64,000 nucleotides of DNA from Telopea speciosissima (Eukaryota; Streptophyta; Magnoliopsida; Proteales; Proteaceae): NCBI RefSeq assembly GCF_018873765.1, contig NC_057918.1:38045871-38109870 (forward strand), given 5' to 3'. Numbering within the stretch: the stretch's first letter is position 1; each line of letters starts with the position of its first letter. Below, piece after piece: positions 56,227 through 64,000 of this stretch. The position numbers were made by a program, and so were the translations under genes. The notes beneath the pieces are model-generated. The model was not told where the DNA came from and did no database searches. It saw only the letters and a program-made list of their open reading frames with translations.

Positions 56227-57117
56227 TTACTTATTTCCATTCTAGATCTAGCATTAATGGTTTAGGTCATATAATGGGGTAAAAACGAATGCATCTAAGG
56301 TTACACTTAACCCGTCAAGGACATTAGTACCTTCCATTAATGGTTCTTTCAATAAGTTGGTGAAACCATTAATGGTAGGTCACAACTACAACATCCAAGG
56401 ATAGATAGATTAATGGAGGAGAGAAGGAGGAACTTGAAGCTAGGTAAAGAACTTACCAAATGGGGTAAGGCTGTAACCGATTCCTCCTCCCCTCTTTCCT
56501 TTCTTTTTCCCTTCCTTTGTCTCTTTCTCTCCTTCTAAATCCATTTAGGGTTTCTTGGAAAAGTGAAATGAATAGTGGCTTTGCCCCCTATTTACTTCAG
56601 ATGGCCATTAGGGCATGTTTGGTTAGGTCCACCCCTTATGTCTATTTGAATAGGGCTTGTTTGTATAGACATTGACTCTAGGTCCCATCTTAAGTCATTG
56701 GGCCTTTTAACCCAATAAGGCCCATAGTCCAAATCTATTTCTAAATTGAAGGGTTCTACGGTCCTAAGCCCAATTGGATATTAGTGTAGTATTTATAATG
56801 CTCACAAGTGGAATACACGAATAATGGCTTACCCCCAGTCGTCGTAAAGTGGTATAGGGAACCGGTACAGGCCTTGTGGGTCTACCTGCGGAGGGAATGC
56901 CAAGAATACCCCTTCGTCGACAAACTTTCCCCTGTCTCTATCGATGAACCTATCTTCGACGACCTCCCCTGTGATACGGTCAATGACCTTGTGAGATGGT
57001 CTGAGTATCATCGCCCACAGTTCTCTAGAGTACGCCGCTACTGATTCTACACAAGTTCAAACCGGTCCGATCAGATCAGGCTTTAAACAAGGTTTTGGGA
57101 ACGGATTTAACATGTGG

Positions 57118-58100
57118 GCTAATCTAACCGTAGACCTATCTATCCAACAGTCAAAAAATGATCAAATCATCCCACCCACATGACTAAAGTAGGTGGGTCA
57201 CCTGATAAACTTATTAGGTCGGTCATTCACTCATTCTATAACAACTTGTGGGAAATTACCCCATACCTTTTGAAATTTTGTTCCTATGAATTTGAAAGAA
57301 AAAAAAAAGGGGGGATTTACAACGTAGTTTTTTAAAATCGATTCGATTTTTGACCTAACAAATTTTGGTTTAATAAGATTAATAAAAAACTAAAAAAAAT
57401 GTGGAAAAAAGAAGAAGTATAAAGCAACAAATGTAGATCTCTAATTCTAACAGTTCAATTGGGATTGATCGGCTTTAAATCCCTAACTTTAATGCCATGT
57501 TAGAGGGTCCAATTTAAATCTTTAAGAGATCAAGTGAAGATAACTACTGAAGTATAATGAAACATCAAGGACAGGAACCGGATCCTCTCTTGCGCTGGTG
57601 CCTCTCCTATGTGCATCCAACAACTGGGCTCTCCAGCGCTGCCTAGAGGCTCTGAATCCTCAAGGAAATGGTCAAACCGATGTGAAACTATAACTTTATA
57701 ACCTAACATCTCAACAAGCTGAAACAAGACCTATTCTGGAAGGACTCAAACGGTGGATTCAAAGACTGATCATGAAGTAGTGGAATGGCTACAGGGAAAA
57801 CTTTTGGCTCTTGGCTATGGGAGAATACTTAACTTTATGATAATGTGAACTTGTTTTAACTCATAATTTTAGTACCTAACCATTCTATGCACTTTATTTT
57901 ATAATCACATGATAAACAAAAAACAAAAAAAAAATTATGATCACATGGGGTATTATGATCAATACAAAACATTGAGGAATATATCATTACACCTCTTGAA
58001 AGCACTGATTATGTTGTGTTCCCTCAGTCATGAATGGTGTGGACCAGGAAGCACTCTGGTCCTGATAATTTGCTTTCCTGTTCTGAACTTTGTGCTGAAA
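57118..58100. other. Intergenic DNA
   Basis: No convincing ORF. A T/A-rich segment lies at about 57290-57420. Confidence 0.45.
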
Positions 58101-58110
58101 ATATCAATAA

Positions 58111-58538
58111 GTAGGGGCATCAATCGGTCGGTTCAGGTGGTTTTTGGTTTGGGTTGAGTTGGTTTCAGTGAGTGATGTTTTTGAAATCAAACCAATAAGA
58201 AAAGTTAGATTTCGGTTTGGTTTAGTTTCAAGTTATATCAATTTCTTGTATCGGCTTTGGTTTTAGTCCGATTTGAATTCGATGTCACAAACATATTTAT
58301 ATAAAACTATGGAGAAATTTTTTTTTTTATGGGTTTCGAGTTGTTATCGATTTGGTTCGAGCTCCACCGAACCCCAATTTCGGATTCTTTCAATATCTGG
58401 TGTAGTTCGGTTCAGTTTTGGGGTTGTAATGCCCCAATCCAAAACCTGTACAATAAGACGGTGGTGCAGTTCATTTTGGACCATTTTGGTTCAGTTCAGG
58501 CCGATTTATCCGATTCGGTCTCACTTTTGACACCCTAC
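58111..58538. repeat. MITE-like element, TAGGGTGTCAA family
   Basis: Left GTAGGGGCATCAATCGGTCG, right end TTTTGACACCCTAC. The interior is rich in GGTTTGGTT/GGTTCGGTT motifs in both orientations. The ends resemble the hAT element at 2464-3351 and the copy at 61.6 kb. No clear 8-bp duplication. Confidence 0.6.
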
Positions 58539-58918
58539 TGGCAATAACGGAAACTATAAGAACCCAAGTCTTAACAATGATTATTTTTACGAGTCCCTAA
58601 CTCTTTGACATGTAAAGCACAAGATTAAGTGGTTTTTTTCTCATCTTTTTTCGCTGGCACTCGTGATTAAGTGAACTTGAAAGAGATACAAGTCTAGAAG
58701 TAGGAAGAAGAAGAAGATCAGAACACACCCTTTGTCTCTCTCTCTCTCTCTGGATTTGGGTTATATGGAAATGATCAATGCAAAAGCCCCTTCTATTTCA
58801 TAATTTGGATACATACTATCTGCAAGAGTTATGAACAACACAAGAAGAAAGAAAAAAAAAAAATTTTGAAAAAGGAGAACTAAAAGAATGATCCAAGAAT
58901 CAAATCAAGAATCATTCA

Positions 58919-59347
58919 TCAAGCATCGGGCCGAACAGAATTTGCCTGAGTGATGTTGGATTTACGTGTGATCACTGCATAATAGACACCCATTGCTAAA
59001 AGCACTGCAAATGCAAAACCAAAGACAATGCCAGCAATCCCACCAGCACCCACTCGGCTTCCGGTCGTCTTCGAGTCCGATATCTTGCTTTCATGCGCTT
59101 CGGTGGCATGTGCAACAGCTGCAGAAGAGGGAAATGTTGAGAGAGGCATAGGTGCGCAGTCAGACTCCAAACAAGGTGTTTGACTGTTGGGCTGTTGGGT
59201 ATTTGGGTGGAAAAAGTCATAAGTCGCTGGAGTTAATGCGGTGGGGTTCTCATACATAAGCCCATGAGGTGCTCGACCTTGTGCCCAAGCCAAAGAGAGA
59301 AGAGCAAGAAGAGAGAAGAAGAAGAAGAGTAAGATGGGTTGTGACAT
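58919..59347 (-). CDS. Small secretory single-pass membrane protein (unknown function)
   Basis: A 142-aa intronless frame. Residues 1-22 form a signal peptide (MSQPILLFFFFSLLALLSLA then WAQ). A Pro/Ser/Thr-rich extracellular segment follows, with two cysteines (59 and 64). A Gly-rich start then leads into one membrane helix (about 102-124, IAGIVFGFAFAVLLAMGVYY), and a short basic tail ends SVRPDA. The layout matches a conserved plant family without a known role; arabinogalactan-like glycosylation of the P/S/T segment is possible but inferred. The start codon is the only one giving a signal peptide. All features are intact, so I expect a functional gene. Confidence 0.85.
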   Translation of the reverse strand: MSQPILLFFFFSLLALLSLAWAQGRAPHGLMYENPTALTPATYDFFHPNTQQPNSQTPCLESDCAPMPLSTFPSSAAVAHATEAHESKISDSKTTGSRVGAGGIAGIVFGFAFAVLLAMGVYYAVITRKSNITQANSVRPDA

Positions 59348-59477
59348 TGCTTTGGTGTTTCTTTGAATTAGAGGATTTAATTACTGCTCTACTATACTTG
59401 GAACTTGGACTTGGAGCTTGGAACTTGGAACTTAGAAGTAGTGCTTGTATTGTGGAGTTCATGTATGCTTGGGATGG

Positions 59478-59487
59478 GTTTTTATAA
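59478..59487 (-). promoter_or_regulatory. TATA box of the small membrane protein gene
   Basis: The minus-strand TTATAAAAAC lies about 135 bp upstream of the start codon, a suitable distance for a short plant 5' UTR. Confidence 0.55.
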
Positions 59488-59629
59488 GGGCTTGGGGAAG
59501 TGGATTTTGCTTGGCCTTGAATTTTCGTGATGCCTAAGACACTTTGAAAGAAGGGACAAAATGATGGGAGCAGCTTCTTTACCCATCCTTAACATAGAAG
59601 AATGATGAGGAGTAAATTTTTTCCCTAAA

Positions 59630-60010
59630 TTCCCCTCCCCCATCAAAGGTCAACCAAGCTAAACTGATACAGTCACGGTTTCAAAGATTGGAATCGGATC
59701 TGTCAAGCCTGATTCCGATTCTGATCAATCTGGAGCGGCCGTTTTATAATGGGTTTCTAGGGTTCAGGCCAAATTTGGTTGAATCAGAATCACCAAATTT
59801 GGCTGAACGGTACCCTATTCGACTCATCCCTTCCCCATCAAAGGTTAACCAAGCTAAACTGGTGTAGGCATGGTTTCAAAGATTGGAATTAGATTGTCGG
59901 CTGAACCTGATCCCGTGTTCGGCCGATCCATGTTGGGCTTCTGAGGTTTAGGCTACTTCTGGTCAATTTCAACTGATTCGAAAATCGGAAACAACTGAAC
60001 CAGATTCAAA
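59630..60010. repeat. Two diverged direct repeats, about 193 bp apart
   Basis: CCCCATCAAAGGTCAACCAA at about 59638 and CCCCATCAAAGGTTAACCAA at about 59831 each lead into GCTAAACTG, then GGTTTCAAAGATTGGAAT and further collinear sequence. The order is kept; divergence is moderate. Confidence 0.8.
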
Positions 60011-60479
60011 TCCCGGGTTTTATATCCTTGGCCTTGCCCTTGGGTACAGGGTAAGTGGTAACTGGTTAGTGAAATAGTGTTCTTTACACCCAAAAAAACC
60101 AGAAAAAAAAAAATAATGAAATAGTGTTTACTGATACATGAGCCTTCTTCTCATCAGACTTTGGTATTGATTGGTAGTCTAAATGTGGTTCACAAAATCA
60201 TGGGTTTCTACTTGATTGCCTTGACAAATTAATGATGACACCAATGGAGGATGAAATAACTTCTTTGCTTCTTGCTCTAATAGTGTTCTGCTTGTCACAG
60301 ACAACTTTAGCTATAACTCGTTAGAGTTACTATGTTTATTCTGCCACGTGTCACATCTACATTGGAGATTTTCAATGTCATTAATTTTTTTTTTTTCCTC
60401 TCATAAACGAGGATATGGCAAGTAAATTGGGGTATAATACAGCAATAATATGCATAAATACTATATAAAAATTAAAGAA

Positions 60480-60660
60480 AAAAGAATGTTGCTTGATCAT
60501 CGGCGATATCAATATCAATACGGATCAGCTGTATCAGTCCTAATCAAGCCGATTCTAGTACAAAAAACCACTTTTTGACTGTATGTATCAATATTGATCA
60601 ATAAAAATTGATATCATATCGATCGATACGATACGGATACCTAAATCCATGCTTAGCATA
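60480..60660. repeat. TATCGGTATCGG-type repeat, copy 2
   Basis: Contains TCGGCGATATCAATATCAAT and closes CGATACGATACGGATACCTA, then AATCCATG. Related to 39.1 and 61.2 kb. Boundaries are approximate. Confidence 0.5.
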
Positions 60661-61228
60661 ATAAAGATATAGAGGGAGGGTCATGTATGTTTCTTCACTT
60701 TCTGGACCACATAACTAAAGACATTCTTTTTTGAATTCTGTGTATAATTCCACTTTTGTTTTTGGTTTTTTACAAGATAATTACTTAACAATACATGGGC
60801 ACCTAAGAGGAGAAGGGCATCATTGCACATAAAGAGTGAGAGTAGAGTGGAGAGTAGAGTAGAATGAGGTCTTCATTTCGCTTCTTGGAGCAGCAAAGGC
60901 AATAAAAATGAATAAATGAAGAAATGTTTGATGTGTTATAGAAGTTGTAATTATAATGGGCGGCCCCATTTTATAGTAAGTAGTCTCTACCAATAAGTCA
61001 TTATGGATTTGGTTGCAATAGGAGAGAGAGAGAAAGAGAACAAGCGCATGCTAAGCTGAAATCAATGCGCAACACCGGCAAGAGACCCAGCAGTCAATAT
61101 TAAAGTATGTCACGCTCACTATCTTCCTTCTTCTCCTTCTTCCTCATGTCCCCACCTCCCATGCAGTTGCAGTTTCAGTCTTGAAGCTCTTCTGTTCCTT
61201 CTCTTGTGATGTTGAGAGACAGATCTCA
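60661..61228. other. Intergenic, simple-sequence tracts
   Basis: GA-rich tract at about 61020-61040 and CTT-rich tract near 61120-61145. No gene supported. Confidence 0.5.
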
Positions 61229-61400
61229 CCATGGGTTTAGGTATTGGGATGGGATCGGTCGATACAGCCATGACCTATACCGATACCTGATCGATATCGT
61301 ATTTTAAGAGCAAAATAATTCAATCAGGTCCGATACAGCCAATATGTATCGGAATCGGTACTGGTGCCAATACCGAACGTCGATCCCCAATCGCATATAT
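61229..61400. repeat. TATCGGTATCGG-type repeat, copy 3
   Basis: Starts CACCATGGGTTTAGGTATTG and includes CCGATACCTGATCGATATCG and TATCGGAATCGGTACTGG. Same family as the 39.1 and 60.5 kb sequences. Confidence 0.5.
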
Positions 61401-61625
61401 TGGATTGGATCAAAATTGATCAGAATTAGTAAGGAATTGATAAGAATCGGTCCAAATATGACCTAACCCTAGTTTTTGGAAGGGTATAATTCAACTTCAA
61501 CCAATCCGGCAGGATTTCGTTTATTGAAACCCTGCTGGAGATAAGAGAGTGGAGACCAAATGTAACATTGACGCAAGATTTTTGTTGCAGTTGTTGGACT
61601 TTTAGTGGGCTTCACAGATTTATCT

Positions 61626-61912
61626 CAGGGTGTCAATTAGGCGGTTTGGTTTTGGGTTCAGTTTGGGTTATTGGGTTGGGTTGGATTGGGTTCGGTTCTA
61701 TTTGAAAATCGGGGTATGGACTGGTTTTCGGTAGGGATTAAACGGAATTCTTAGGGTCAGTGGTCTGTCAGTTTAGCCTGAACCGAGCCAAAAACAAAAA
61801 GAAATCTTACTCATAAACCAAAACTGGTCCAATAAAGACTCGGTTTGGTTTGGATTGGGCTCAATCGGGGTTGGGTCAGTATGACCGGTTCGATTTAGGG
61901 TTTGACACCCTA
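61626..61912. repeat. MITE-like element, AGGGTGTCAA family
   Basis: Left end CAGGGTGTCAATTAGGCGG and right end TTTGACACCCTAAG are inverted repeats. The interior is GGTTTGGTTT / GGTTCGG-rich. It shares termini with 2464-3351 and 58111-58538. Confidence 0.68.
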
Positions 61913-62079
61913 AGGTTTAGCTATTCACGGCTTTTTATAAAAGAAGAAATATTCCGTGCTCTCCATGTATTCACCACTATCGTGTGGTACACAAGACTAC
62001 AGGAGGGAGTAGAAGGGTTTGATTGATTGATGGGCTTGCAAGGCCCAACACATAGATGTTGGGTTGTGGACTTGAATAC

Positions 62080-62584
62080 TAAAGCTCCGTTTGCTTGTAA
62101 GGGTAATTGAAATAGAAGTGAATTTTTCAAACCTTAACAAGAAACTTTTGTAATTATTATTCTCATTAACTCAATCATTTCTTATTTGGTTATTAAATTT
62201 CACTTTATTTTTGCCTTCAAAATTCTCGAATTTAAAAAATAAAATAAAATCATATCTAAAAATATCATTACTAAATATAGTAAGAAATTTAAGGAGAAAT
62301 GTTTCTTAGGAGGGAGTTTACCGCCCATGCCTAGACACAAGGGGGGGAGGCGAAATGACCACCCCACCTCATGAAAGGCAAATGGCTGCCCGTCTGATGC
62401 TTTTGTGCATGATCCCATTGACACACACACACATGAGGGAAATGTTTTCCCATAAAAAATATTTTCCTGAAATTTAAATAGTTAATACAATCATATTAGA
62501 TAATGATTACAAAAACTTCCTCTTTAGGTTTGAAAAACCTTTTTTCCTTTCCCTTTAATTCCCTTTGCAACCAAACAGAGCCTA
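62080..62584. repeat. MITE-like element with TCYGTTTG ends
   Basis: The left end AAGCTCCGTTTGCTTGTAAG is matched at the right by CTTTGCAACCAAACAGAGCC in inverted orientation. The interior is AT-rich, with a GC-rich segment near 62310-62410. No ORF and no clear target duplication. Confidence 0.6.
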
Positions 62585-63736
62585 GTGGGTTGTAGAGAAC
62601 ATGGGACAAAATTATATGTCTTTACAAATTACAAACATCCATGTGAGTTCACTACTTTTTTCCCCATATATGATAAATGAATGCAAAGACTTCAGCTCAG
62701 ATTATGCCTATTTGATTGAGCATTAGGGATAATGGATCTACTATATATATATGGGCTTTATTGTCAAAACCCAGCTTAAGTTTGGTCCACCAAACTAATT
62801 GTAGATGATCAGTAGGGTCCCTTTCCACTAGTGGTTTTCCTTTTGCTTTAATTAGACGTTTAATCTTTAACACTGTTATTTTAAAGAACTTAAGTGTGCT
62901 TAAAGCAAATCTAAACTTTCACTACACTGGTGGGTGATAACATATCATAAGATTATGAATTGGTACACGATAGCAGATGATAGCAGTAAAAATTTGTAGG
63001 GATAAGATGGCTTAGGTTGGTTCATACATAATGAGCCAACTAATTGAATCATTAATTTGATTGACAAACATATTAACCACCTCTTAACCAAAAATCATCT
63101 TGCTACTAAGTAGATAGAGAAAAAGTTATTTGTTATTAAAGACTGCTACTAACTGTGATCCATTATCAATCGTAAAGTATCTAATCCAAAAACTTAAACC
63201 ATCAGGTGGAGAGACTCAATTGATATATCAAGTAATCTAAAATCCTAGAGTTAGTCGGTGTGTGGTTATTCGTAATACCCCTCCGCACGTGTTGCCCTTC
63301 TTTCGGTTGGCAATACACGTGACATGTGTAATCTTTCTTTTGGCTGAGTTTACATAAATGTTTAATTACCATAATAGGGCCCCGATGCTTTCAGTCATAG
63401 ACTTAGCCTAAATAGAATTATTCCCCATAATCAATATTCTGGACTGACATAATTTTGGTTGACCCAATCAATAAATGTTACTTTGGGAGAAGTCGCAAAG
63501 AACAGTTGGAAAGTTTTGAAGAGAACCAACAGAAGAACGCTCCTCAAATAAAAATTGCTTAAATTAAAGTAGAATAAGACTAAACACTCGAATAGAAACG
63601 GATCAACAAGAAAGGAAGAACCAGAACAGAAAGGTAGTTAAAGCTTCAAAGTCAAAAATCATCTTTTTTTTCTTTCTCATCAACTAATCAAGCCGAAGGC
63701 TACTAAGACTGAAGAGTACTTTCGAGTCGTAAAACC
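62585..63736. other. AT-rich intergenic DNA
   Basis: No gene or bounded repeat is seen before the LTR at 63737. Confidence 0.5.
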
Positions 63737-63909
63737 TGTAAACGTTTGATCAGAAGTGATTTTTTTATTGAGTCTCAGAGTATATATAATAGAAAGAAGT
63801 CAACATAAACAAGAACCCATGTGGTCCATAAAGGAAAGATAATGACAGCTAACTGTACACATGGACAAACCTCTAACGGACTACACATGAGCTGGACTTC
63901 TCCTTTACA
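63737..63909 (-). repeat. 3' LTR of a right-edge copia element, 173 bp
   Basis: On the minus strand it starts TGTAAAGGAG and ends AACGTTTACA, with TG...CA termini and a TGTAAA/TTTACA inverted repeat. TATATATA near 63780-63790 may be the TATA box. It directly follows a purine tract, TTGAGGGGGCG. Confidence 0.78.
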
Positions 63910-64000
63910 CGCCCCCTCAAGCGCAGCGGGTCAGCCACAACAAGCTTGTCCCGTAGTAGACCAAACCGGGACCTGGTAAGACTCTTGGTTAAGGCATCAG
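63910..64000 (-). pseudogene. copia RNase H C-terminal fragment at window edge
   Basis: The minus-strand frame reads DALTKSLTRSRFGLLRDKL, then VVADPLRLRG. This is the C-terminal end of a copia RNase H (the ADxLTK motif). The purine tract overlaps its end. The rest of the element is beyond the window. Confidence 0.82.

Larger units (their letters stand above)
53569..57112 (-). mobile_element. Solo LTR B, 3544 bp (TSD CCACA), same family as solo LTR A
   Basis: On the minus strand it starts TGTTAAATCC and ends GGGTGTGATA, where CA has become TA. The plus-strand 5-mer TGTGG is at 53564-53568 and 57113-57117. It matches solo LTR A in order: AAAACC...GTTTAAA near the start, GTGGGCSATGATA, the GTCGTCRARGATAG segment, TAAGCCATTA, the CTAGGGTGTTGCA-like motif, and GAGCGTATKTGT near the end. 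It contains its own MITE-like insertion at about 55809-56226. No gag-pol is attached. Confidence 0.85.

Noticed and set aside
56808..57044. 78-codon plus-strand frame
   Set aside because: It lies within solo LTR B and is not maintained in solo LTR A.

Overview
This window is nuclear DNA of a flowering plant, very probably a eudicot. The evidence is spliced genes with GT-AG introns, plant-type LTR retrotransposons (Ty1/copia and Tat-clade Ty3/gypsy), tRNA-derived SINEs, hAT-type MITEs and a Mutator-like element. I cannot name the species. Most of the sequence is transposable-element material and its decay products; only three genes look sound, plus one probable small gene and weaker candidates.

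Left part (1-9.5 kb): a decayed copia element on the minus strand (1-3763) has its gag interrupted by an 888-bp non-autonomous hAT element with perfect 8-bp target duplications. Next is a complete 12-exon minus-strand gene for an ER protein disulfide isomerase (PDIL1-3/1-4 type, 568 aa, C-terminal KDEL). Its intron 1 holds a truncated SINE.

9.5-17.5 kb: a SINE with 14-bp target duplications, a MITE, and a LINE ORF1 fragment split by a 3.3-kb solo LTR (TG...CA ends, 5-bp duplication CATGG). An intact intronless monoacylglycerol-lipase-like gene follows (16229-17242, minus).

17.5-31 kb: mostly non-coding, with MITEs of two hairpin families, local tandem duplications, a probable small Cys-rich protein gene (26814-27066, minus), a LINE zf-RVT fragment and a second-family solo LTR (29062-30087, duplication CACTG).

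31.1-38 kb: a copia element with both LTRs, primer-binding site and degenerate gag-pol lacking the middle of reverse transcriptase. 40.2-50.7 kb: a nearly complete 10.5-kb Tat-like gypsy element (duplication CCCAC). It has gag, protease, RT, two RNase H domains and integrase, then a tandem hairpin array and an antisense ORF that appears to contain introns.

50.7-64 kb: a Pack-MULE-like element (1.46 kb, long TIRs, captured coding segment), a hairpin MITE, a second copy of the 3.3-kb solo LTR in opposite orientation (53569-57112, duplication CCACA), a small single-pass membrane protein gene (58919-59347, minus), several MITE-like repeats, and the 3' LTR end of another copia element running off the right edge.

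The genes do not form a pathway. The value of the window lies in its nested insertion history, much of it dated in relative order by intact target-site duplications, and in two coding oddities: a CEHC second active site in the PDI and the spliced antisense ORF of the gypsy element. I found no CRISPR, rRNA or intact tRNA gene.
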